Below, piece by piece: positions 16,801 to 26,000 of a stretch of 32,532 nucleotides of DNA. Below the pieces are notes generated by a model. The model was not told the origin of the DNA. It searched no databases and saw only the letters and a program-made list of their open reading frames with translations. Origin of the DNA: Enhydrobacter sp. (GTDB lineage: Bacteria > Pseudomonadota > Alphaproteobacteria > Reyranellales > Reyranellaceae); contig JAHCJV010000070.1 in NCBI GenBank assembly GCA_026126105.1, positions 1 through 32,532 of the forward strand, given 5' to 3'. Each line of letters starts with the position of its first letter. Position 1 is the stretch's first letter. Position numbers and translations under genes: made by a program.

Positions 16801-17684
16801 TGGTCGTCGAACCTCTGGTCGTCGGGCTGCTGCTCGCGGCCGCGCTCATGCACGCGACGTGGAACGCGCTGCTCAAGGCCGACCGTTCCGATCGTCTGGC
16901 CACCTTCGGCGTGATCATGACGACCGGCACCGTGATGGGGCTGATCGCGGTGCCGTTCCTGCCGTCGATCGCCTTCGGTGCGTGGAAGTACCTGGCGATC
17001 TCGGTAATCGTTCACGTCGCCTACTACACCTTCCTGCTCCAGGCCTATTCATACGGCGATCTAAGCCATACCTATCCCATCGCGCGTGGCATGGGACCAC
17101 TACTGGTGGCAATGGTGTCCGGCCAGTTCATCGGCGAGCACCTCCGCGTGCAGGATATCGTCGGGGTGGTGCTGCTCAGTGCCGGTCTGGTGGCGCTCGC
17201 CATTCCGCTCAAGTCGGTGCTCCCGAAGCCCGGCGCGCGGCACGCGCTGGCGACGCTGTTCGCCGTGCTGACCGGCTTCACGATTGCAGCCTACATCATC
17301 GCCGATGGCCTTGGCGTGCGCGCCGCCGGACCGGATGCCAGCCATCGGCTTGCCTATATCGCCTGGCTGTGCGTGCTCGAGGGTCCGTGGCTGCTGGTCT
17401 TCGCCGTCATGGTACGGCCGCAGACCGTATGGTCGCACCTTCGGCGCACCTGGTGGCGTGGGGTGGCCGGCGGCCTGATCGCCAATGCCGGCTACGGGAT
17501 CGCCATCTACGCTCTCGCCCTTGGGCCAATGGCGCACGTTGCGGCGCTGCGCGAGACGTCGGTCCTGTTCGGCGCGCTGATGGGGACCTTGCTGCTTGGC
17601 GAGCCCTTCGGCGTACGTCGCGTGCTCGCCGCCGCGGTGATCGTGTCGGGCTTGATCCTGATGAACGGACCGCAGCTTTTCTGA
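16800..17684 (+). CDS. DMT superfamily (EamA) transporter
   Basis: A 294-residue inner-membrane protein with ten predicted helices in two EamA halves. It opens with LLLAAALMHATWNALLK, a start typical of one DMT subfamily, continues with AYSYGDLSHTYPIARGMGPLLVA at the end of the first half, and closes with LRETSVLFGALMGTLLLGEPFG and a final helix. It is not a close copy of the DMT gene at 755-1639. The ATG overlaps the stop of the preceding secreted protein (TAATG), which places both in one operon with the CLC gene. The substrate is unknown. It converges on the S10 pseudogene, 7 bases away. Confidence 0.88.
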   Translation: MVVEPLVVGLLLAAALMHATWNALLKADRSDRLATFGVIMTTGTVMGLIAVPFLPSIAFGAWKYLAISVIVHVAYYTFLLQAYSYGDLSHTYPIARGMGPLLVAMVSGQFIGEHLRVQDIVGVVLLSAGLVALAIPLKSVLPKPGARHALATLFAVLTGFTIAAYIIADGLGVRAAGPDASHRLAYIAWLCVLEGPWLLVFAVMVRPQTVWSHLRRTWWRGVAGGLIANAGYGIAIYALALGPMAHVAALRETSVLFGALMGTLLLGEPFGVRRVLAAAVIVSGLILMNGPQLF

Positions 17685-17691
17685 GCCGACG

Positions 17692-18966
17692 TCACGGCGC
17701 CATCCGATGGAGCTTTGCGGCCTCTTCGTGCAACGCTGCGCGGGAGGCGGCGCGCAGGTACATCATGTGACCGCCGGGAAGAAGGCCGAGCGTCACCCGA
17801 CCTGCGGTGAGCGAGGTCGGCAGGCGACCGACGACGTAACGACTGGTGAGATAGGGCGTCACCAGGTCCGTCACGCCATGCACGATAGAGATCTTGAAGG
17901 TCGGGTTCCTGGCCAGCACCTTGCGCAGCGAGTCGGATGCGCCGGCATAGCCTTCGCGACCGCCGAGGCCGCTACGCCAGATCCATTGCCGTACCACGTG
18001 GCCATTGGACACCCTGTAGGCCAGGTCGGGGCGCACGCCCAATGGATCGGCGAGATACCGGCATGGCCTCGGACATGACGCTCCACAAGCCGTCGAACAG
18101 GGAATCGCCGCGGACGCGCCGGGACTCGGGATATGGATCGGCTCCGGCCACCGACCCGTCGTAACGGCTCGACAGAAGCTTGTCCGGGTGACGTGCTTCC
18201 TTGGCGAAGACGCCGAGCGGCAGGCGGCCGTCGTGTTGCGCGATCACCGTCTCCGACACGTCCGTGCGGCGAGCGACCTCGATCTAAATGTCCTGCATCG
18301 CCGCCTGGTCGCGCGGTGAGGAGGCCAGTGCCGTCAGATAGCGTCCCAAAGCGAAGCGCTCGACCTCAGCCAGTGCTTCGCGAGTCGGCGTTCCCGATTG
18401 CTCGAACCGGACGGCGGCGTAGGAGGCAGGCGCAGCACGTCGGGCAGGAGAGCGAGACTGTCGTCGGAGATCAGGCTGAATTCCAGCACCGGCGAGATCA
18501 GCCACACGCCCGAGACCGAGATATTGTGGTCGTCGGCGAGAATCTCTGGCAGGCGCGCAGCGCGGAAACCGCCGTAGTTTTCACCCGCGAGGTATATCGG
18601 CGACCCGCGGCGGTGACGTAGCGATCAATGAACGTCGCGATCGAGGCCAGGTCCTCCGTAACGCCCCAATAGCGCTTGCCCGCATCGCCGATGGCGCGGC
18701 TGTAGCCAGTGCCGACCGGATCGATGAAGACGAGATCGGTGAGGTCGAGCCAATGTCGGGATTCTCGATCAATCCGGACGCCGGCGGCGGCAACCGCCCT
18801 TGCGGTCCGAAAGGGACGATACGTGGCCCCAGCGCCCCGAGATGGAGATAAGCCGAGCTCGCGCCTGGACCGAATCGGACGGGCCATCAGGCGTTGCGGC
18901 GTCCGCTAAAGGGGCGACGGTGAGGAGGAGTAGCGCCAGCACTGCGCGGCGCAGCAAGGTCCTCAT
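17692..18966 (-). pseudogene. Decayed serine carboxypeptidase (peptidase S10)
   Basis: Fragments of one S10 carboxypeptidase appear in order, but in shifting frames. An intact signal peptide (MRTLLRRAVLALLLLTVAP, ATG at 18966) leads almost directly into FGPGASSAYLHLGALGPR, so most of the N-terminal domain is deleted. WLDLTDLVFIDPVGTGYSRA follows in another frame after about 18750, LAGENYGGFRAARL in a third after about 18600, YAAVRFEQSGTPTREAL after about 18425, then an in-frame TAG at 18284-18286, and the C-terminal part from about 18055 in yet another frame. The catalytic serine of GESYGG is Asn (codon 18577-18579). The Asp (HGVTDLVTPY) and His (GGHMMY) of the triad remain. At least five frame changes, one stop, one deletion and a lost nucleophile make it non-functional. 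Confidence 0.88.
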
Positions 18967-19040
18967 CGTCGCGGCCGGCTTGTTTAACACAGGGTTCACT
19001 GTCATGCCGTCACAATACCCGCCGACGACGAAAGGGATCG

Positions 19041-21719
19041 ATGTCCACCCGAAATCTCGACAAGTTGATGGCGCCGAGATCGATCGTAGCCATCGGCGCC
19101 AGTTCACGGGCGAGGTCCGTGGGCGCAGCCGTCACGCGCAATCTGCTGGACAGCGGTTTCGCGGGCGAAATCCATCTGGTCAACCGCAAGGGCGGCGAGA
19201 TCTCTGGCCGTCCGGTCCTGAAGTCGCTCGTGGAAGTCCCGGGCGTGCCCGACCTCGCCGTGGTTATGACGCCCGCGGAAACCGTGCCTGGCGTTCTGCA
19301 GGAACTCGGTGCGAAGGGGACGAAGGCCGTCGTCATCATCAGCGCCGGTCCCGGCGCGGGCGCTGACGGCCATGACGACAATTCGCGCTGGCGCAGGAAG
19401 CTACTGCGCATCGCCCAGCCTCATCTGATGCGTATCGTGGGACCAAACTGCATCGGCTACATGGCGCCCCGATATGGCCTCAACGCGAGCTTCGGGCCGG
19501 CCAAGGTCAAGGCGGGGCGCCTCGCAGCTATCGCGCAGTCGGGCGCCGTCCTGGCCGGGCTCGCAGACTGGGGCAGCGCACAGGGCATCGGGTTCTCGCA
19601 CCTCTTCTCAATGGGCGACATGGCCGACGTCGATTTCGGCGACGTGCTCGACATGCTGGCACGCGACTACGAGACGCGCGCGGTTCTGATGTATGTCGAG
19701 GGCATCACGCAGGCGCGCAAGTTCATGTCCGCTGCGCGCAGCGTCGCTCGTCTGAAGCCGGTGATCGTGCTCAAGGCCGGCCGGCACGCCGCGGCGGCGC
19801 AGGCCGCTGCGTCGCATACCGGAGCCATGGCGGGCTCGGCCGCCGTCTATGACGCGGCCTTCGCGCGCGCGGGCCTGGTTTCAGTGAAAGGGCTGGGCGA
19901 GCTGTTCGACGCCGCGGAGACGCTGGGCCACGGCCTGTTGCCGCGCAACGAACGGCTCGCCATCCTGACCAACGGCGGCGGTGCGGGCATCGTGGCGACC
20001 GACCTGCTGATCGACGAGGGCGGCGAGCTGGCGGCCTTGCATCCTCGCACGATCGGACAGCTCGACCAGGCGATGCCGCGCATCTGGTCGCACGCCAATC
20101 CGGTCGACATCGTCGGCGACGCCGACGGCGCGCGTTATGCTGCCGCGCTCGACATCCTGGCGGACGACCGGGGCGTCGGCGCGGTGCTGGCCATGAACGT
20201 TCCAACCGCGCTCACCTCGTCGGCGGAGGCCGCAGACGCGATCGCCGGGGCCGCTGGTCGCAAGGTTGTCCCGGTGATCGGCTGCTGGATCGGCGGCCCG
20301 GATGCGGAGGCCGGGCGCAAGGTGCTGCACGATGCCGGCATACCGGCCTATGACACGCCGCTGCGCGCCGTGCGCGGCTTCATGCACATCGTCGCCTATC
20401 ATCGTGGCCGACGCGCCCTGCAGCGAACACCGCCTTCGATTCCGGAGGCCCGCTCCGACACCGACCTCGTGCGCTCCGTCGTTAATGGCGCCCTGCGCGA
20501 GAAGCGCAGCGTGCTGACCGAGCCCGAGGCCAAGCGTGTGCTGGCCGCCTACGGCATCCCCGTCGTACCGACCGAGGTCGCGCTTGATGCCGCCGAAGCG
20601 GCTCATGCGGCATCGCGGATCGGGTTTCCGGTCGCCGTAAAGATCCTGTCGCGTGACATCACGCACAAGTCCGACGTCGGCGGCGTCGCGCTCGATCTCG
20701 GCACCGAGCAGGCGGTGCGCGACGCCGTGAAGGCGATGCACGACAAGGTCTGCACGATCGCGCCCGGCGCCCGCGTCGACGGTTTCGTCGTGCAGCCGAT
20801 GATCAAACGGCCGCATGCCGTCGAGCTGATCATGGGTGCTGCGGAGGATTCCGTTTTTGGCCCGATCCTGATGGTGGGCCATGGCGGCGTCGCGGCCGAG
20901 GTGATCGACGACAAGGCGCTCGCCCTGCCGCCGCTCGATCTGGTGCTGGCCGAGGACGCGCTCGGCCGGACGCGCGTCGATCGCCTGCTGCGCGGCTATC
21001 GCGATCGCGCTCCCGCCGCGCGCGGTGCCGTCGGCGAGGCGATGGTACGCTTGTCGGAGCTCATCGCCGACGTGGGCGAGATCGCAGAGCTCGACATCAA
21101 CCCGCTGCTGGTCGACGCCGAGGGCGTGCTTGCGCTCGATGCGCGCATCGTCGTGCGCAGGCCGGGTACAGGTGAGGAGCGCGCTGCGCGCTTCGCCATC
21201 AAGCCCTACCCGGTCGAGCTCGAAACCGAGATCCGGCACGGGGACGAAACGCTGCGCATCCGGCCGATCCGGCCGGACGACGAGGCGCTGTTGCAGCGCT
21301 TCATCCCACGCCTGACGGCGGAGGACATTCGCATGCGGTTCTTCGGTCCGCTCCGCGAGCTCACCCACGAAATGGCCGCGCGGCTTACCCAGATCGACTA
21401 CGATCGCGAGATGGCCTTCCTGCTGCTCGACGGCGAGGAACTGCTGGGTGTCGGACGCCTCGCGGCGGATCCGGGATTCGAGCAGGCCGAGTTCGCGCTG
21501 ATCGTCGCCTCTGATCGGCAGCGCAGGGGCTATGGCGAGCTGCTCCTGCGCCATGTTCTCGCCTATGCGCGGACGCGCGGCGTGGAGCGCGTGATGGGTC
21601 ATATGCTGCGTGAGAACCGCAGGATGATCGAACTCAGCAAGCGCCTGGGCTTTGCGCCCGAGGCCGGCCGGGCCGGCAATGCCGACATCACCATGGTGAA
21701 GCAGCTCGGGCCAAAGTGA
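19041..21719 (+). CDS. Acyl-CoA synthetase (ADP-forming)/GNAT acetyltransferase fusion, Pat-like
   Basis: An 892-residue protein joining an ADP-forming acyl-CoA ligase to a C-terminal GNAT domain, the layout of protein acetyltransferase Pat/YfiQ. Order: CoA-binding Rossmann domain (about 8-135, IVAIGASSRARSVG), succinyl-CoA-ligase-like domains with SHTGAMAG around His259, an ATP-grasp domain (about 485-705, AVKILSRDITHKSDVGG), then GNAT (about 738-880) with the acetyl-CoA loop RQRRGYGELLL. Enzymes of this type acetylate lysines, for example of acetyl-CoA synthetase. The His at the phosphohistidine position is kept, so the ligase half may be active. AAAGGGA just before the ATG supports the start. 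It is divergent from the S10 pseudogene. Confidence 0.92.
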   Translation: MSTRNLDKLMAPRSIVAIGASSRARSVGAAVTRNLLDSGFAGEIHLVNRKGGEISGRPVLKSLVEVPGVPDLAVVMTPAETVPGVLQELGAKGTKAVVIISAGPGAGADGHDDNSRWRRKLLRIAQPHLMRIVGPNCIGYMAPRYGLNASFGPAKVKAGRLAAIAQSGAVLAGLADWGSAQGIGFSHLFSMGDMADVDFGDVLDMLARDYETRAVLMYVEGITQARKFMSAARSVARLKPVIVLKAGRHAAAAQAAASHTGAMAGSAAVYDAAFARAGLVSVKGLGELFDAAETLGHGLLPRNERLAILTNGGGAGIVATDLLIDEGGELAALHPRTIGQLDQAMPRIWSHANPVDIVGDADGARYAAALDILADDRGVGAVLAMNVPTALTSSAEAADAIAGAAGRKVVPVIGCWIGGPDAEAGRKVLHDAGIPAYDTPLRAVRGFMHIVAYHRGRRALQRTPPSIPEARSDTDLVRSVVNGALREKRSVLTEPEAKRVLAAYGIPVVPTEVALDAAEAAHAASRIGFPVAVKILSRDITHKSDVGGVALDLGTEQAVRDAVKAMHDKVCTIAPGARVDGFVVQPMIKRPHAVELIMGAAEDSVFGPILMVGHGGVAAEVIDDKALALPPLDLVLAEDALGRTRVDRLLRGYRDRAPAARGAVGEAMVRLSELIADVGEIAELDINPLLVDAEGVLALDARIVVRRPGTGEERAARFAIKPYPVELETEIRHGDETLRIRPIRPDDEALLQRFIPRLTAEDIRMRFFGPLRELTHEMAARLTQIDYDREMAFLLLDGEELLGVGRLAADPGFEQAEFALIVASDRQRRGYGELLLRHVLAYARTRGVERVMGHMLRENRRMIELSKRLGFAPEAGRAGNADITMVKQLGPK

Positions 21720-21724
21720 CCGGG

Positions 21725-21751
21725 GCCTCGACATCGATCCTCCTTCGAGGC
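21725..21751 (+). repeat. Inverted repeat between the ligase/GNAT gene and the deacetylase gene
   Basis: GCCTCGA (21725-21731) pairs perfectly with TCGAGGC (21745-21751) across a 13-base loop. It begins 6 bases after the preceding stop. There is no T-run. The right arm contains the GAGG that could serve a TTG start at 21756, so it might be a weak terminator or a translation-masking hairpin; chance is possible in GC-rich DNA. Confidence 0.3.
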
Positions 21752-21794
21752 GAAATTGTGGCGAAAAGGCAACGGCTTGGGGTCGGTCGCTCAG

Positions 21795-22922
21795 ATGGTG
21801 TCGAGGAAGAACAGAAGCAGGAAGGCGAACAGAAGGAGGGCAGGACCGTCGCCATCGGCGTTGGGTGCGAAGTGGCGTGAAATCACGGCATGGATATACA
21901 CGTATCGATGGCACGCCGCTGTCGTCGGTTCGCTGCTGCTGTTCTTCGGCGGCCTGGCCGGCGGCTACTGGATCGCCGGACGGCTAGGGCCTTCAGACCG
22001 TGACAAGATCGCGCGGGTTGCGCCGGCCCATATGGGGCGCGGCGCACAGGCCCCACCGCCACCGCTCAGGGAGTCTTACGCGCGCATCGAGGATATTCCG
22101 GGTCTGCCGCGCTATGCCGAGAATGAACCTGGTCGGACGGTCGCGACCATCGAGGAGAAACCGCGCCTGCGGCAGGCACCGGCGGCTGCCGCGGCGAGCG
22201 AGCAAAGCTGGCGACGCAACGCAGTGCCGTTTGGCGATCTCAACGGCAAGCCCCTGATCGCGATCGTGATCGACGACGTCGGCCTCGATCGACCGCGTTC
22301 GAAACTTGCCTGGGAACTGCCCGGACCGTTGACGATGTCATTCCTGCCCTACGCCAGGGACGTACGCGATCAGGCGAAGGCGGCGCGCGCGCGCGGCCAT
22401 GAGCTGATGTTGCACATGCCGATGGAGCCGAGCGGGCGGGCCGATCCCGGACCCAACGCGCTGCTGGTGAGCCTGACGGACGCGGAGCTGAAGCGGCGCG
22501 CGACGATGGCGCTCGACAGCTTCGACGGTTACGTCGGCGTGAACAACCACATGGGCAGCCGCTTCACGACGTTCAAACCGGGGATGGAAAATGTGCTGCG
22601 CCAGTTCAAGGCGCGCGGCCTTCTGTTCCTCGACTCGCGCACCTCGCCCCAGTCGGTCGGCGATCAGCTGGCTCAGGAACTTGGCGTACCGAGCGTGGCA
22701 CGCCACGTGTTTCTCGACGACGACGAATCGCTCGACGCCATACGCCGCCGGCTCGCGGAAACGGAGGTCGTGGCGCGGCGCCAGGGATTTGCCGTCGCGA
22801 TCGGCCATCCGCACGAGGCGACGATCCAGGCGCTCGTCGAATGGCTGCCGACCGTGGCCGCAAAGGGCTTCGTCCTCGCGCCGACCACGGCAGCCTTGCG
22901 CAAGCGTAACGGCTGGGAGTAG
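21795..22922 (+). CDS. Divergent polysaccharide deacetylase family protein (YibQ type)
   Basis: A 375-residue, probably membrane-anchored, periplasmic protein. A basic N-terminus is followed by a single helix (WHAAVVGSLLLFFGGLAGGYWIAG, about residues 39-62), a proline-rich linker, then the divergent deacetylase domain (PF04748 type) from about residue 153 to the end. Catalytic-type motifs are VIDDVG, LMLHMPMEP, NNHMGSRF, FLDSRTS and IGHPH. The biochemical activity of this family is not well known; it is thought to act on cell-envelope glycans. The start is uncertain: a TTG at 21756 in the same frame has GAGG 5 bases before it, while the ATG at 21795 used here has none. The preceding gene ends 75 bases upstream. 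Confidence 0.85.
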   Translation: MVSRKNRSRKANRRRAGPSPSALGAKWREITAWIYTYRWHAAVVGSLLLFFGGLAGGYWIAGRLGPSDRDKIARVAPAHMGRGAQAPPPPLRESYARIEDIPGLPRYAENEPGRTVATIEEKPRLRQAPAAAAASEQSWRRNAVPFGDLNGKPLIAIVIDDVGLDRPRSKLAWELPGPLTMSFLPYARDVRDQAKAARARGHELMLHMPMEPSGRADPGPNALLVSLTDAELKRRATMALDSFDGYVGVNNHMGSRFTTFKPGMENVLRQFKARGLLFLDSRTSPQSVGDQLAQELGVPSVARHVFLDDDESLDAIRRRLAETEVVARRQGFAVAIGHPHEATIQALVEWLPTVAAKGFVLAPTTAALRKRNGWE

Positions 22923-23062
22923 TGGGGAGCTCTTCTTCCATTTCGTGCATGGATCGCGTATGACGCAGCCGTTGGTGGTGGGGCCAACGCGGCACGCAGG
23001 TGGCAGTCGGCACGGCACTCACACCCGAGCACGATCGCGAGTTTTGCCCCCGAGTTTGGTGT

Positions 23063-23066
23063 GGAG
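23063..23066 (+). promoter_or_regulatory. Ribosome binding site deciding the start of the Calx-beta/RTX gene
   Basis: GGAG followed by 5 bases and the ATG at 23072. The frame is open to a GTG at 23000, but that start has no such site and its extra 24 residues do not resemble the repeat domain that begins right after the ATG. Confidence 0.55.
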
Positions 23067-23071
23067 ATCGC

Positions 23072-26000
23072 ATGGCGGCGGGTTTTATTTGGATCGACAG
23101 GGGGCAAATTGCGGAGGGGAGTTCGGGTACGCGCGCGATGGTATTCACCGTCCGGCGAACCGGGGGCACCGACGCCTTCGCTGTCGGCTATAACACGGCA
23201 GATTTCACCGCCCGCGCGACAGATGGAGACTACGTTCCCGTAGCGGGCGTGCTGCAGTTCGGGGTCGGCGTCGAAAGCATGACTGTCGAAGTCCCGGTCA
23301 ATGGTGACGGGAAGCTCGAGAACACTGAGTGGCTCTACCTTCAACTATCGAGCCCGACCAACGGTGCGGCGTTTGGCCGTCATCCGGGTGATGGCGGGCC
23401 GCCAATCGGCCTCAGCTACGGCGTCATACGCAACGACGACCAGCTGTCCGTCCCCGGCGAGGTTTGGGTGAACGACACGTCGGTAATCGAAGGGACAGGG
23501 GGAACGAGAGAGCTGGTGTTCACCGTGATGCGAACGGGCACAGTCGCCTTCGACGTGGATTTCGCGACCTCACCGGGAAGCGATTTCGAGACGAAGACCG
23601 GCACCTTGCACTTCGCGGAAGGAGTCATGAGTCAAACCGTGTCCGTAACGGTCTCTAGCGATGCCATCTTGGAATCGAGCAAGTGGGTAGAGCTGACACT
23701 GAGGAATGCCACCAATGGCATGAAGCTCGACTATGTAAATGAGTGGACTGATGGTCCGCGGTCCTCAGGCTCCGGTGTGGTCCTGGATGACGACGCCAAT
23801 CCCGACACCAGTTACATCTCCATCAACGATGTCGTCGTCGTAGAAGGCAATTCGGGCACGAAGCAGGTTGCCTTGACGGTGACTCGATCGGGCGGCTCGG
23901 GCGCGTTCACAGTGACTTTCGAGACTGCCGGAAATGACGTCGTTCGTGATCAAGGCACCTTGTCGTTCGCCGCAGGCGAGAATGCCAAGACAGTCCTCGT
24001 CACGGTCAATGGTGACAGGAAGTACGAGCCTTATGATGGGTTTGCCATTGTACTTTCGAATGCCGTTGGCGCTGAGATCATCAAGAGTGTCGGTTACGGG
24101 CAGATCACCAACGACGATCCCTACTCCGGGGCGGGAATACTATTCATCGGTGACGCAACCATGGTCGAAGGCGCGAGCGGCACACGCGCACTGACCTTTA
24201 CCGTCTCACGTAGCCAAGGCACCGATGCGTTTACGGTCGACTACACCACCCGAGGCTATACCGGGCCCGGTACGGCCACGATGGGCACTGACTTCGTCGC
24301 CAAGTCGGGAGTCCTCGCCTTCGCACAGGGTGAGACCAAGAAGACGATCTCCGTAGCGATCAACGGCGACAGCAGTGTCGAACAAGATGAAGTACTTGGT
24401 CTGGTGCTGTCGAACGCGACCAACGGCGCCCTGATTTACAACGGGAGCGACGGCAGCTACAGCGCTCGGGGCAGGATCCTCAACGACGACGGATGGTCAA
24501 AGGCCGGTGCGGTCTGGATCGAGGATGCCAGCGTCGTCGAAGGCGACTCGGGCGTCACGCAGATGACGTTTACGGTGCGGCGGGGAGGTGGCTCCTCGGC
24601 CTTCTCGGTAAACTACACATCTGCGGATAGCGACGCTGGCGCAAGCGACGGCGACTACAGCCCCGTAGCCGGCAAGTTGAACTTCGGCGTCGGCGTGGAG
24701 AGTCAGACGATCACCGTTGCAATCAACGGAGACCTGGCGGTCGAGAGGGGCGACGAGTCCGTCTCCATGCTGCTGTACGGCGCGACAAACGGCGCGACGA
24801 TCGTCGATTCCTTCGGTGGCGGGTTGATCCGCGACGACGACTACGTGAAGAACGCCGCAGAGGGCAGCCTGTCGATTTCCAACGGCACCGTCGTGGAAGG
24901 CAACGCTGGCACCCGCTCCATGATATTCACGGTGACACGGAGCGGCACCGGCGCTTTCTCCGTGAACTATAGGACGGCAGACGGGACGGCGATTGCCGGC
25001 AGTGACTACGCATCGACTTCGGGCACGCTCAGCTTTGCTCCGGGAGAGACCAGCAAGACGATCAGCGTCACAATAAGCGGCGACGTCGAATACGAAAGGG
25101 ATCAGTCCTTTTTCGTGTTGCTGTTCGGTGCTCCTGAAACCGTGACGGTTGCCAACGGGCTGGCCACCGGTGTGATCGTCAATGACGATCCGCAGACTTT
25201 GACTTCGGATTTCGGTTACGTCTCGCGCGGCCCGGTAGTGATATCGGGCTCGTACCTGCTCGCCAACGACCCACCTGGCATGACACTGGCCTCGGTATCG
25301 ACTGCGATCAACGCGAGCGCAGAGTTAGTGGCAGGAGGTGTGCAGGTCGATGCGTCGGACAGCGTGGCTTCGACGATCGCATCGTTTGTCTACACTGCGT
25401 CGGACGGAGCGCTGGCCAGTCACCCCACTCAGGTGTCTATGAACCTGGTGACGACCGGCGCTCGGAGCGACAAGCTGACGATCGAAACGCTGTCCGGGCA
25501 GTTCTCGGTCATCGACGGGCTTGGAGGCAACGACCAGTTGGTGGGTGGTGCGGGCAAAGATCGCTTCTTGGGTGGAGCAGGAAAGGACAGGCTCTTCGGG
25601 GGCGATGGAAACGACTCCCTTCAAGGTGGCGACGGTGCGGACAAGCTCGACGGCGGCACGGGTGTGGACTTCATGTATGGCGGCGCCGGGGATGACACCT
25701 ATTTCGTCGATGGCGCTGATTTTATAAGCGAGGCTATGGTGTTCGGCGCGGACGACGGCGGCAAGGACACCGTGTACAGCTCGGCGAGCTCAGGGCTGGG
25801 CAGCTTCATCGAGAACCTCACGCTGACCGGAGCGGCGGTCTCAGGCAGCGGCAACGCTCTGGCTAATGTCATCATCGGAAATGCGGCCGCCAACCAGCTG
25901 TACGGTGGCGCTGGCGCGGATACCCTGAATGGGGGCGCGGGCGACGACATGCTCAACGGCGGCGAGGACGGTGACACCTACCATGTGTCTGCCGGCGACA

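Noticed and set aside
19881..21914. A 677-codon open frame on the minus strand, antisense to the ligase/GNAT gene
   Set aside because: It is rich in Arg, Asp and His without domain pattern, and the plus strand holds an unmistakable conserved protein. Long antisense frames are common in high-GC coding DNA.
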